A stretch of 64,000 nucleotides of DNA, taken from positions 62,001 through 126,000 of the forward strand of contig MU867092.1 in NCBI GenBank assembly GCA_033725935.1. Reading direction: 5' to 3'. Position numbers and translations under genes: made by a program. Every line of letters begins with the position of its first letter. Position 1 is the first letter of the stretch. The DNA comes from Cladorrhinum sp. PSN259. Taxonomy: Eukaryota; Ascomycota; Sordariomycetes; Sordariales; Podosporaceae. Below, one piece after another: positions 41,609 to 54,035 of the stretch. The notes beneath the pieces are model-generated. The model was not told where the DNA came from. It did no database searches and saw only the letters and a program-made list of their open reading frames with translations.

Positions 41609-44600
41609 GTGTGGAGTTTTTGTTTGAATCCATCTGACACCATCATCAACTCTTGACACACCACCCCCTTTTTAACACTACCACTACGAACAATAAACAG
41701 TACAACCTCAAAACACGCCTAGTTCATCATTTTAACCTCAGTACCGAACTTTTATTTTTTGGTGGAAACCGAGATTTTAACTCGGACATGTCTTCCACCT
41801 TACTCTCAGTCTACGCCGGGTCCTGATCTTGAACAAAGATTCAGTCTCCAGATCTTCTTCGCAAAGAGAAAGCACATTCCGATTATCTGGGTACCAAGCC
41901 TGGCGAGTTCTTTGATTTTAAGGTGAAGCTTAAAAAAAAAACAAAAAAACGGCGAGACACTCATTCTCAAAGATTTGAAAAGTATTCCCGTCTCTAAACA
42001 GAGCTTACACAGCTAAACAATTGCAGTTTCTTTCAGTATCTTAGTCCTATCGAATTTCTCTTGTTCCCAAGTTTGAAGCGATGAATTCTTGGGCCTCGAC
42101 TCAAGTAATCATTAAATGACCTCCAAAAGAAAGGTTGATAAAAGGGTATATTCCGAATCTTGGCACTACTTTCTTTTTAACGAGTGAGAAGCTCCCAGGT
42201 GAGTTTTGTACCCTTTAAAAATCAAGTTAAATACGATATCATTGTCCCTATAAATCAAGAGGAATGCGGTTCGAGCTTAATGTATCGTGCGAGGTTGAAC
42301 CGTTTGCTCTTGTACACACATAAATAGCAGGCGTAAGCAGATATAGCATACACCCGGAGTGCCGTTGAAACAAGCTTCTTAAGCTTTTCTTATTATACTC
42401 GTGCTTCCAACCGTTCGGTGCATACTTTGCATGATCGTTATCGTCAAAATCTCACCTGCTTGAAAAAAAGAAATGAATTTATTTTTTTGATGTTATTATT
42501 TCTGCTGTTGAAATACCAGTGTGGTTTTCTCGACTCTCCCGAGAGACTAGAATATATGATATAATAGCCATCAATGATACTTGAACTGAAATATTTTTTT
42601 TGGGTCATTTTCTTGTTATACAAAAGTTTTATTTACTCCTCTCCTCAAAAAAATTTTTTTTTTCCTTCTTTCGCCGTACCAACATTCCAAAATGGTAATC
42701 TGGCAAATCCTGTCCTGCAAGTTGCATTGATTCTGTCTGACAAACCTGCGGCTTTCATGAAACATCACCTCTTTCCTTTGGGACACTGGAAATGAATTGT
42801 TCTCCACTTTACCCCACCTATCCGAACGTGCGCGAGAAACAAACGAAATGGAAACGACGCCCAGCCACGTGGTGGTGTTAGTGGTGGATGTGCGGTCGGA
42901 CCTTTCCTGCCGTTTTTAGCGGATGACGGGCTTGCTTGGCCGCGCTAGTGGCCGCTTCAACAAAGTTCGCTTCTCTTCCAGGATGCTTCTGGGCTGTTTT
43001 ACGGCGCATGTGTACGGAGCAGTTGAGCTTGTTTCGGGCGGCCGGGAAGGTTCTGACAGGTGGGAAGCGAGAAGTGCTTGTTGGTGGGGGACGGGGACGG
43101 GAACTTCCTCCAGGAACATGCCTAATTTGTCTTTGCAGAAAAATCGCATGTTTTTTTCTTCTTTCGTTCTTTCTTTGAGGTTAGCTCGTTTAAATCCTGC
43201 ATTCGCCCGGTGGGTCGGCAATGTGGTAGCGAGCACACAGGGGGGGGAATAAAAACGCGAATGGGACAGAGGTGGTGGTGGTGGCTTGCTTTTGGAATCA
43301 TGGATGGGTGGAACGAGGGGAGGGGGTTGGAGAGGGTCGGATTGCAGCAATTTTTCCTGCACGAATCACCGTAGCAAAATCACACCCTGACTCGGGGAGC
43401 GTTGTATTTCTTTTGTTTGTTTGCTCGTTTCTGCTTCCATCCGAGCATTCGTCCCGCGCATGTCAACTTGACTGCGACTCTGTCAAGAATTGGCTTGTGC
43501 TTTCGAGCCGGGCCTCATGTCTTTTTTGGGCATATTTCTTCTCTCTTTTTCCCTTTTTCTCTTTTTCTCTTTTTCTTTGCCCTTTTCTGGCAGGTATTGC
43601 TGTGATTTTGGTTGGTTTTATTTCCACTCATCATTCCCGGATTTTTTTGGAGGTTGGGGTGATGAGCCAAGTCTCGAGTCCTGATCCTCGGGCGTTCAGT
43701 TGCCGACCGTTGACGCTATCTTGCCAGGGGTTGGCTTTATTTTCTTTTTGTATCCCGACCGGCCCATTCCGAACCTTGACCTTGTCGCCGAGACGTTTGA
43801 CAGGTGTGATAGCACAGCGATGGCGATCCATCGTTCGTGAGAGTCGGATGGATGGGAGGCAGAGAAATGATGGAATAACATGGGACGGGAAAATTGTTCT
43901 AGGGGCGTGATATGACAGGATCATTGCATCGTCATGCAATCGGGTAGCAGTTATGATCAATAGTGAAAGAGGGTGTGGGAGGGGCTTTCCCCGACTGGTT
44001 CGTCACATATCACAAAACACCTCCAGGGGCGTTCGGATGTCCACCCGGAGCGGCGCACCTTTCTGTCACTTTTTGACGTTTTCTTGTTTTGTCCCCTTCT
44101 CCGCGCTGGGTGCCTGCAATCCATCTATTATCCATGTCTGGCCGCGACGGCACTTTCGTTACATTGTCATGTATGAACTGACTCAGAGAATGCCATGCTC
44201 TGTCCAGTAGAGGTCGAGCATCGGAAGCGACTTGACGCGGCAGACATTTGATGACTGGTGGCCGGACTTGCATCATTCCTTATCTCGAGGGAGTTATATA
44301 ACTGAGGTGCAGGGGATATCCAATCGCTCAGGAAACGACCGCACCCCGTCTCGTGCTTCGACCTTTTGTTCCCATCAAAACCACAGAGAAACATCGCCCC
44401 ATGGCATCGTGTGGCTAGACTGCTATAGCTGACCTGCAGCGACGATGTATCTACATGCTGTGAAACAAGTTGCTGCCCTATTATTCGTACGTCTAAACGG
44501 GGACCACGCAGGCCAATTAGTGGAAAGCCTTGGTGGGATGGTGTGAAATATTCTGCTCGACCTATCTTTTGGCAAGGCTCTCCCTGCTTTGAGAAAGTGT

Positions 44601-45383
44601 AACATGGCGGCGGTGCTTATTTGGTAGTCCCTGATACCGTGATGCAGTACCTTGAGCTCGTAAAAGATAGGTCTCCCTTGGGCAAGTGGGATGCTCATAG
44701 CAGCCCTGTCTTCAAATCCACGTAGGGCCAACTGCATCCTACCCGAGTGGAGATCAATCTGTGCACTTGAACAGGCCATAAATGGATATAACGTCTCATT
44801 TCATTTCGTGCTAGTAATGACTGTTTTGGTAGCTGCTTGCTTCTCCAATTTGACCGTTCTGGATATTAACTCCTCCATTCGGGCCAGTTTCTCTGCCTCC
44901 CAGTTCCACCCCTCCCAGCCCGAAAAAGACAGTGAACCGGCCAGGAGAACAAGAAAACCCTGTGCCGCATGAGTGCATGGAGGAACGCCTTCCCGCACCC
45001 CTGTGTAACTGCAGACCCCATGTCACCCAGACCTTCAGATTAACACACCTCCAAGAGAAACACAATTTCCGCAAGGTGAAGCAAAGGTGACCGGACAATG
45101 TAAAGGTTTGTATCAATCTTCCCTTGCATTCCCAAAACGTTTCGAACCCCTGACATCCCCAGAGACAAAGAAGAGAAAATCCGATCGGTTCAGCTGTTTG
45201 GTCTGTCGGTGGTCCTGTTGTGCCCATCGATCGCGTTGCTGTGTTGCTGTGCTGTAAAATAAATGCATTGTCAAACAAAAACTCATCGCAAAAACTCTTA
45301 TCATATCGTGCGCCAAGGAGCAATTTCTGTTGGCGATTTCGGTAGATATTGACTGGCCATAGAACCGTCATATCTGGTACACA
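41609..45383. other. Gene-poor region, 3.8 kb
   Basis: No gene I can support. It contains low-complexity pyrimidine DNA near 43530-43590 ((CTCTTTTT)n-like) and open frames on both strands at 42916-44779 without recognisable domains. The pyrimidine tract and lack of conserved protein could mean a long UTR, a non-coding RNA or decayed repeats; I cannot tell. Confidence 0.45.
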
Positions 45384-45882
45384 TTACCAGCGCGTCTGCA
45401 TCTGCAGCGGCATTCCGGTAGGAGCCATAACAGCCCAGGCGCTGTCACTCGTAACCTGAGGGGTGATGCTGGGCTGGATAATGCCGCCCTGGATCCCACT
45501 CGTGGTCATAATCGGGCGAGGGGTGTCGCTCGTCACCATGTAATTCGGTACAGTTCGGGGCGCAGTGGTCTTTTGGAAATAGGTGTAGTAGGACCCAGGA
45601 TTCGGTCCAGTCCGCTCATTAGGAACGAGACCCATGATGATGTACTGAAGGCTGCCGTTGAAGCCCTGGGGAATCTGGATCTCGGTCTGCCCAGGCAAGC
45701 CTTCTCCAGCTTCACGTCCTTCGGCCTGTATCCATGGAGTGATTAGAAGTGTGGACGGTACAAAGAGGAAGACCCAAACTCACAAGGCATGCGCCGCAAG
45801 CGCGTCCGTTCATGAAGACCCAATTGGGGCAGTCATGAGTAAGCCAGTACTTGCACCGGAATTTGTTGAAGCCTCCGCTCAT
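45384..45882 (-). CDS. Small conserved fungal protein with N-terminal Cys cluster
   Basis: Unnamed family. The model is complement(join(45384..45725, 45784..45882)), 146 aa; the 58-nt intron has GTGAGT donor and ATACAG acceptor, phase 0. The first 33 residues (MSGGFNKFRCKYWLTHDC, then CPNWVF and RACGACL) hold Cys10, Cys18, Cys29 and Cys32, including one C-x2-C, compatible with a small metal-binding knuckle or with disulfides. The rest is Gly/Pro/Thr-rich and Q-rich with no predicted signal peptide or membrane segment. I recall similar N-termini (GGFNKFRCKY) in other ascomycete hypothetical proteins. It stands alone in gene-poor DNA. Confidence 0.75.
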
Positions 45883-48800
45883 GGTGAGTTTTTGTTGGTG
45901 AGAAGGGCGGTTGGTTGTGGTGGTGGTTTGTTGCAGGGTGGGCGCCTCTGTGATAGCAAGTGATGAGCTGCGTTTGTGGCTGTCCGCTGACAGTCAAGCG
46001 ATCTGGAAGGTGAAGCTCTGAAGCTTCTTGTATGCTTCCCAAAGAGGGACCTTGATGAATTTGTCCAACGGACTAAGAAAGGAGGTGGCGTCCACGATGT
46101 GTACACAGAGTGTTAGACTAGGGAACGGAAATGATTCCAGGATGGCGGAGGCATGGTTCATTAAATAGCTTGATGGACTTGAAGCGTTCCAAGTATGTGG
46201 TTGTAGCTGGAGGTTTTACGACAACGGCCAGGAAGTCGGGGACATGCCGGCGTCGACTGTCCAGCCGGGACGGATTGACATGGGGTTGGTGCGGGCCACT
46301 GACACCCTACAATGCATGTTCTTGGCGTATCCTCACGTAGTGATACTTGTGGTGGTCGTGGTGAAAGCAGTGGCGGAAACGCAATGCGTGGATCACCGGG
46401 AACGACGGTAGTTGGAGGAGCACTAGGAGGCCCACGAACGGTGCCAAGACGTGTGTCCTCAAGTCGGGGGAATTACGAGGGAGCATCGGACCTTGCCTGT
46501 GGGCTGGTTGCAGGTGGGCAGATTCCATGGATGGGGCGGTTGAGCTTGACCATTGGTAAAACTCCGGGGGTGACGAGGGATTGCTGCAACCTGGTATGTA
46601 GAACCTCACCCTTTGTTCACCAATTGGCCTATAATTGACGAGATATCCAGCGGGGGATTGGCAGCGAATGGGAATACATGGCGCCTGTGCCATTGCAGCA
46701 TTGTACAGTACCCCCACGCATCTGAACGAGAGTGAGGGAAGCCTAAGAGCACAATTTATACAGCATATCGTCAACAGCGGCCCGCGGGCCTGGACCGAGC
46801 GCCAAGGTCGCACAGGCTTTTGGAATTGGATGACATGTGGATGACATGTGGATGCCATTTTCTCGAATGGTGAAAAAGAATATTCGAAAGTTCGCTTCGC
46901 GGTTCTTGGCAACTACGAAAAAAAGAAAGCACACCGTTATTTGTTCCAAGGTTCCAATGTGGAGGAAGAGGAGCGGGAGACGGGAGTTTCACGGACCCCT
47001 GTAACCTGGCGTGCCTGGAAGGAGAACTGGCAGGATCCACCGTGAACAGGTGGGTCGAGCGCGCTGTGACCTCCCGTCGGGTCTGCATGCTCTGCTGATC
47101 CATCCAAACTATAAGAGCTTACATACGGGGGTGGCTCAACCACAAAATCACCTCGCTTTAAGAAATCAACACCCTAGGTGTGGTCAGATAAAAAAGAACA
47201 TCAGCATTTTGGCAGTGCAGCTTCCAAAATTACAGTGCTACTTGCAGCCATTCCATATCGTTCTTGCACTTCTTGCCCAGATACTTGCACCAGGTGTGAT
47301 GCGGGCGGGTGTCATCCATCAACTGGACGTCAGCAAACCAAGAAACCTGGAACAGACATGGACATCCCTTCTTGGCTTTTGAAGCCGAGTAGCTACCACG
47401 CCAGCATTCCGCATTAATAAGCCGGCTTGTAGCTCTATCCTGCTCTGCAAGGACAGCTGAAGTGATACGAGTCGTATAGCTCCTTTACAACCTGCAACGA
47501 ACGTACTTTTCTAACACAGAACAGAGTTGAGATTGCGAGAGCATTCTGTTGGAATCGGCATCGGCACCACTTTGAGCACGGTGCGGTTGCTGACTGCTGG
47601 GCCCTTGACTGGTGCGCCTTCCATCCGAGCTGCTAGGCCCTATTGGTGAACCCGGAGCCTGCTTCCAGGTTACCTTAGTTTTGTCCGCGATATTCATGCT
47701 CCCACGGTTGGTCGCAATATGGAGCAGGCATGAGCAGATATCACTTTGTCAGCGGCACCAACGGCATGTTCTCGAGCTCGAGAGGTCTGATCACGGAAAC
47801 CTCAGTTTTACGACATCGACTCATCCATGCAGATGACATGCTTCTCACCACGACTCGAACGCTCAGCACAACTCTGCAAACCAACTACAGATTGTTCGCG
47901 GATCGCATCCGGTGTCGTCTCGAGTGCCTTGGTGGGCGAAAGACATGGATAACCCTTGATTGGCAGCCAATGTTATCACCGCATGCAGACTTGATTCCTG
48001 AATCACTCCATAAAAGTGCTCCCTAACGCCATGCTACACGCCACGGGGATATGGAATTACATCCGGCTTTGCTCTGACTTTGGAACACTATATATGTGAT
48101 ACTATTGGTATATTAGTGGCAGAGTACGACATGGATCATGGATTGAAATCATGGCCAAATGGAATCTCTCCGCAGATCACCAGGTCCAGGTAGACACGAA
48201 GGAACAGATCAGTGGTCGTACCTTGGACAAAGCGTAGGTAGCTGATCACTTCCTAGTGGCAAAGTTACGAGACTGCTTGTTTAGTGTCGCTCTTGATCAA
48301 GTCATGAAAACCCCCGCCATGTCACTCCAGAGAGAGGTCACAAGGCCGGCCAGTTACATACTAGCTGATATATTCTGCCTTCCACACGCGTATGGACAGC
48401 TCAAGGTCTCAAGAATTCGAATGGAGGTTGGCGTGCACCTGTGGTCCATCGGTAAATTCCGTGGGCTAACGGCGCAGAACCTGGCGAGACTTTGCTTTGT
48501 GTCTCTTTCCCCACTGCAGGTTCAAGTCACTGTCAATGATCCCGGCCATGTCCGAGACGTACGTAATCCTGCTAACCCACCTAGCCCATCACATTTTCAA
48601 TCGCCGACGTATATGCTACCATTCCTCTTTAGGTCGATTTCATGTTCCAGTTGTCATATGGTTCTCTTATTATTACCGTTTTGATACGACGCTTTTCTCA
48701 AATGGCAGTCACCCTGAAACGGACGAATGACGGGCAAGGCCAGCTACAGGCAACATATAGCCAATGAAGAGCGGCGACCACTTGAAAACAAGATCAAGCA

Positions 48801-50426
48801 ACACCACCTCTCAGAGTAGCAGAAACCTAACACGTTATGCAGAGCTTGCCAACAGATGCAGTCACCTGGTTGGTCAAACCGTCCACGAGTCTTATCTGGA
48901 TGAGCCCCGGCACTACTGTTGTGCACTTGCAGTTGCATGCTTGTCGGCGTCGACCCACCTGACACGGCATGGTTCATGTCCTCTCTCCACTTTACACACA
49001 ACTGTACCGGACCGCTCATTTTTGAGCATTGTATCGGCACGATACAGCCAGCAAGCCAGCCAGTTAAAACCCGGGAAACATCCTTGTGACGTGGGGGTCA
49101 ACAATGGCACACTTTTATTTTCTCAGGCTGACGATTGGAATCGAGTCTACACCCAGCGATAGTAAAACACATAACAACAATTTTGCTGTAAGCCTTTAAC
49201 AAGTGTTTGAATTAATCCTCAGACCAACCCGATTTGAATGTTCCGATATTGACCATACCATACTGTCAATAAATCCTGGGAAAGGGGGCTACTTGAACCA
49301 CTCTAAGAGGCCAAAGGCCGTCCAACGTTTTCTTTGATAGGCAGTTTTATTCAATAATTACTTATCTGTTTTCTTGATTGCACCTCCTCAATAAGTAGAA
49401 TAACTTGATACAACATAGATAGCGTTTGGGAGGTACTTTCGAATTCAGTCAGTCTTCCGGATGAATATGATACTTACTTGCGTTATGGTTTTGGATGGCA
49501 GCAAACACATCGTGTGAGCCCAACATTTTACAAGGGTAACCGCACAAGTTACCCAAAACGGCAGGAAGGCCTTCCTGAGTGAAGGCAAAAGGATGTAGAT
49601 CTGCCGATCCGAAGAGATTCCACGACAGGAAGGAGGCTCCTCTTTCAGTTTACCTGAGCCGAGCACGTTATGCATGCCTGCCACGGTGTTTGTAGTAAAG
49701 CGTCCGGGCCTGGTCTTTTCTTTTATCAAATCAGGAGCAGGTGAAGCGGTCAAGTTTGTGCCGCCTTATCCGTTCGATTTTTCCCCCGAGACCTAGATTT
49801 TACGCTCTGTCTTACCTGTCTGTCCTATTCCTATGATATTGCCAGTGACCTTTAACGATGCTAACTACCAAGTAAGCGCAAAATACATAGGTAAAATGCT
49901 GTTTACTACCAAAGATCTCAAAACTGCCTCATTCATTTACATGTAACCAAAATCCCGGTTTCAGCCTCCATTTCATCAAAATTTCAAAGTCAGATATCCC
50001 CAATGCTCGCTTCAACGTGACGGAGAGGAAAACGCACTCAAAGTGCGGAAACACACTTTGAATTATATATCCTGGTATAAACACCCAAGGCTCTCGCAGC
50101 TGGTCATAGTAATAGTTCGGGTCCTATATGGTAATATATAAGAAAAAAAGAATGTCGTCTTCGGTTTCCTCCACCCTGTCTCTTCCTCTCTCTGTTCCAT
50201 TGTTGGCTATACGCGTACTTCGAGCCCTGCTTGTGCTTCAGCTGTGTCCACGGAGACTTCCATCCCTTCTGTCCACATCTATGCCCCTGTTGCTGTTTCT
50301 ACTTCTACCTCTTTTTCCGCCCCTGCTATGGGACTCGACACCGTTGTCCCTGCCGCCCTATTTCATGACTCTATCCCTATTATTACCTCTGCCGTTGCCA
50401 GGCTTCTTCTGCTCATCCCGAAGTAT
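45883..50426. other. Gene-poor region, 4.5 kb
   Basis: No gene I can support. Short overlapping frames on both strands lack recognisable domains. Minor repeats: 11-bp tandem TGGATGACATG near 46828-46852. It may hold regulatory DNA or non-coding transcripts for the small gene at its left; I see no direct sign. Confidence 0.45.
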
Positions 50427-52436
50427 CTACCAAGGCTCCGTTACGAACTGCGAAAAACGTTCGGAGAGCCCGAGTACACCGCCAATGAGGGTCACAATCC
50501 TGGCGACTCGATCACATCGCCGCCGGAGTCTTTCTGCCCTGGCAATGTGCTCCTGATGTTCGTTGATCTTGGTAGTTATGTGCTTTCGACAGCAAATATT
50601 GGGCAACCTTTCGCGTTGAAGTGGTTTGAGAGAAATAGAGTCCCTAAGGTGCCGCTCGTGACTGAGGCATAGCTCGGTTGCTTCCTGCTCACTTTCTTGC
50701 GAGTAGCCGCTGAGACCAAGTTGGAGATTATTTGCATAAAACAAGAGATTGTCGTGCATTTCCCGGTTGCCTACCCGCAATCCTAGCTGACCCTTCCGTT
50801 CTGTTGGGGCTAGACATTCTTGACGAAATTCACGCATCCGCTCGCAGGTCGCTGCGAAAGCGGCTCTACGGTTCCTGATGTCAATCTTTTGCCGCGCAGA
50901 GAAATGAACATTGGGGAAATCAGGAGGTCTGGTGCTCCAATCGCGCTGTCTGGTAGATGTCGAGTTGATAAACACACCCCATGACTTTGTGTCCCATCCG
51001 AGAGCTGTGTGTTTCTTCTCAAGTAAATCCCACCCGGCCGATGGAAATTGCGTTGTCGTGCCCAAATTCGACTGAATGGCAGATGTACATCCTCTATCAT
51101 TGAAAGACTGTGGAATGACTCTCAGAGGAAGGGTCAGGGCCAGTGAAATGGCGGGTGAAACTCCAGACACAATGCTGGTGACTCTCCAGGCCACTTGCTC
51201 AAGATCACTTGGAAAACTCAAACGACCACGCAATGCAATGAAGTCCACCAAACAGCAAGGAAGACACAGCCAACAGAATCCACAGCAATGGAAAATCACA
51301 CCTTCCATCCATACGGAGTCACTAGAGACGCGATCGTCGCTGATGCGATCAAGTGCCGGGTCGTCACTCGAAGGGTGCCACAAACTGGATATCAAGGACT
51401 GGACTTGGTAACTTTGGTGTTGTTTTCCGTCGCGAAAGATTGGTATTCGAAGAACTGTTGGTATCATAATATCTCTGGGCTTACCCCAGTTGACTGCGTA
51501 CGTGCAAAGTGCAAGCACATAGAAAGATAGCGTGGCAATCTCGAGCTGCGTGACTGGGAGTCCAGTCGATCTTCTTGTCGTGATATACAGGACAAGCCAG
51601 GTAATTTGACAGATCGCAACCGTCTTTGCAAACCAATCAAATTTGCTCTTGTCCTCGATATCTCTGTGAGACAAGTCCAGCTGCTTCAGTGGAGGCAGAT
51701 TGAAGTACTCGTCAGCGTCGCTCGTTCCATGCGTGGGCAAGAAGTCGTCACCTCGCACAACTTCCACATTTTCAGATCGGGTCTCCCAGCGAAGCCTTCT
51801 CCCACTTCTTTCAACCGCTAAGATCTCTCTTCCGGGCGCCTGGATGCCGCCCATGTTTGCGTAATATGAATGGATCAAGGTCCATATTCGAGTCTCAGAC
51901 AAATTGGTAGACTCGTCTCCTTCCAACATCTCCAGATCGATATCGTTGTCAGCTGTGTCAATAGGTGGTTGTGTCCAAAAGAACGATATGGGCTTCGCAT
52001 CCAGCTGACCAAAAAGCAACACCGGTAAATAAACCTCTGCGTCCATGATCCACATTGTACAGTCCATTTCCACCGAGCCACGAACTGACCATCGGTGACA
52101 GACTTCCACCGGAAAGCATCTGGCCGCTGTTGGACCAGCTCAGCGAGACTGAACAAATGGTGCAGTGCCAGTCGAAGATCACATATTGCTTTGGCGAAGA
52201 GGAACTCGGGGAAAAGAATGTTCACTACCATCCATTTAGCTTGTCGGAGAGTTCTTGTTTGTGTTGAGTTGGCTAAGGCGAGAACATTAAGGTGCAGAAC
52301 GGTCCAAGTGCAGACAGCAATGGTGGTCAGGCACTGGTAGAGGAGGCCAAGTGTACCGCGCCGCCTTGCGCCGTTCTCCCATCCCACTTTGGATGCTTGT
52401 TCTGATGCGGGGTGATCTTGGTCGGCGAAGACGAGC
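50427..52436 (-). CDS. Uncharacterised fungal polytopic membrane protein, 5' end unresolved
   Basis: Belongs to an unnamed ascomycete family of multi-pass proteins. The tentative model is complement(join(50427..52004, 52061..>52436)), about 650 visible residues. The first visible exon begins after a T-rich tract and GTACAG acceptor (52437-52453), so an upstream exon with the start is expected. GWENGARRRGTLGLLYQCL and TVLHLNV match the family N-terminus; IWTLIHSYYANMGGIQ is the conserved middle. Hydrophobic segments: about residues 15-40, FDWFAKTVAICQITWLVLYI, IATLSFYVLALCTYAVNW, FHCCGFCWLCLPCCLVDFIA, TSIVSGVSPAISLALTLP and a last one at the C-terminus. The 56-nt intron (52005-52060, GTACAA donor) is the weakest part of the model. 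No function is known. Confidence 0.7.
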
Positions 52437-54035
52437 CTGTACAAAAAAAAAAAAGAAGCGAGACTGACAGGCCGGGAAGAGTGCGTCCCATTTTATTTCG
52501 AACTCCTTTTTTCGCATTTTGGAGGAGCGCGTGAAAGAAAAGGCAAACTGCGGAAACTCGGGGCCTTATACAGCTGCGCACGAAGTCAGCCTTATCAGAG
52601 TAATTGGATGTGAACCTGCAATCCAAGGGTTGCTCACCAGATTATCATCTCGATGCATTTGTGGCAGCGCCACAAACTTCGACGTGTCACCCACCTCCTT
52701 CCATGGCTCTCATGGAGAACATTCAGGATGAACGACGAGCAGGGTTGCGCGTGCACTCCTCTAGCAGAGTGAGAATGGCAGGCTCAGACGTCAATCAACT
52801 GCCAATGCTCCAACCAATTGCAAAGCCACCTCGGATGGCCACTTCGTACGGTGTGTAAAACTGCCTCGCATGTCAGAGGTCCGTGGGGGGTCTCTCAAGT
52901 TCAAGTTCGTGACTGCCAGATTGATAGTCAGCAGCGGAAGAAGGTGTCAAAACCTTGAAGGTAAACACGGGGGTGAGCGAGGCAGTTGCGCTCGCACCAA
53001 CTCTCAGGGTCACCACCGACGCACCACACCTGAGAGAGTCTGAGCACGGAGTCCCTTCCAACTCGGGGCAGGTATAAAGTTTGACCTCTAGCAGTGAGAT
53101 GCATGGAACATGAACTCTCCCGGCAGTTCACGAGGCATGCTGCCCCATTTTTCATGAGAGTATACCCCCCCCCCCCCGCTCTTCTTGACATCTTTAGTTC
53201 GTCCCTCGTGCAAACCCACAATAAATCAGATATATATATCTGGTGGATCCCGAAGATGAATAGGTACTAACCTTCTCATATGCCCAGAAGGTGATGACAT
53301 GTGAACTCTTGATGACCCCTATCGTGTAACTGGTCGTAAATCGCTTTTAGATTCACACCCACGATGTTTGACCACAGAAACTCATTCTGGTCCTGGAATC
53401 ACCCATGAATTCGAGACCACCACAGACAACACACTCTATCTTGATCTCTCTCTCAATCTTTCTCTTTGATGCTACATCCACGAAAAGGGGAAAAAAAATT
53501 AGAAGAGGATATCAAGAGACTTGAATATTCCCCAAAAAAAATTTCACCACTGACAAGCCCCTCCTCAAAGATGCCATTACCCTCGTCGTGTCTGCGAGAT
53601 CTGCGACATACACTCAGGTGTATCTCTACGCCGCTCCATATATTACACACACAATGCTCATGAAAGCTCACAATTCCCTTGGCGCAATGTATTCCGTAAT
53701 ATCACGTATATGAGTGCTGAGTAAAGATCACCACATCAAGAGATTCGTCGTTCAGCGGGACGCTTCGCCCCGGAAGATTGGCTCCTTTTTGCATTGTTCG
53801 CCCAGATCGATGGACCCAACGCCAAAAAATTAACAAAAGCCGAGTTCACCATGAGATTGATATAGCACGCAACGTAATCAGAACAAACCATCGCATTCAT
53901 GTCATTATATTATACTATGTCGTTCAATATTCCCTTACCATTCTCCCACCCAGAAAGGGCAGAAACTGATTGGCATCTAGTGCTCAATTTCTCTTTTGCC
54001 CCCTGACCCCCTTTTTTACTCCCAATCCGACACGT
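52437..54035. other. Gene-free spacer, 1.6 kb
   Basis: Probably holds the missing first exon and promoter of the membrane protein near 52440-52600. A candidate signal-peptide-like frame (MGRTLPGLSVSLLFFFCTG, minus strand, start near 52493) runs into the T tract in another frame. A C run of about 14 lies near 53166-53180. Nothing else recognised. Confidence 0.45.

Noticed and set aside
43272..43910. 212-codon plus-strand frame
   Set aside because: Composition follows a pyrimidine-rich tract (Phe/Leu/Ser run), no domain, no splice-supported partner.
46307..46912. 201-codon minus-strand frame
   Set aside because: No domain; other frames on both strands are similarly open here, typical of chance in this GC range.
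50128..50672. Two overlapping plus-strand frames of 142 codons
   Set aside because: They overlap the C-terminal coding part of the membrane protein on the opposite strand and show low-complexity Ser/Leu composition.
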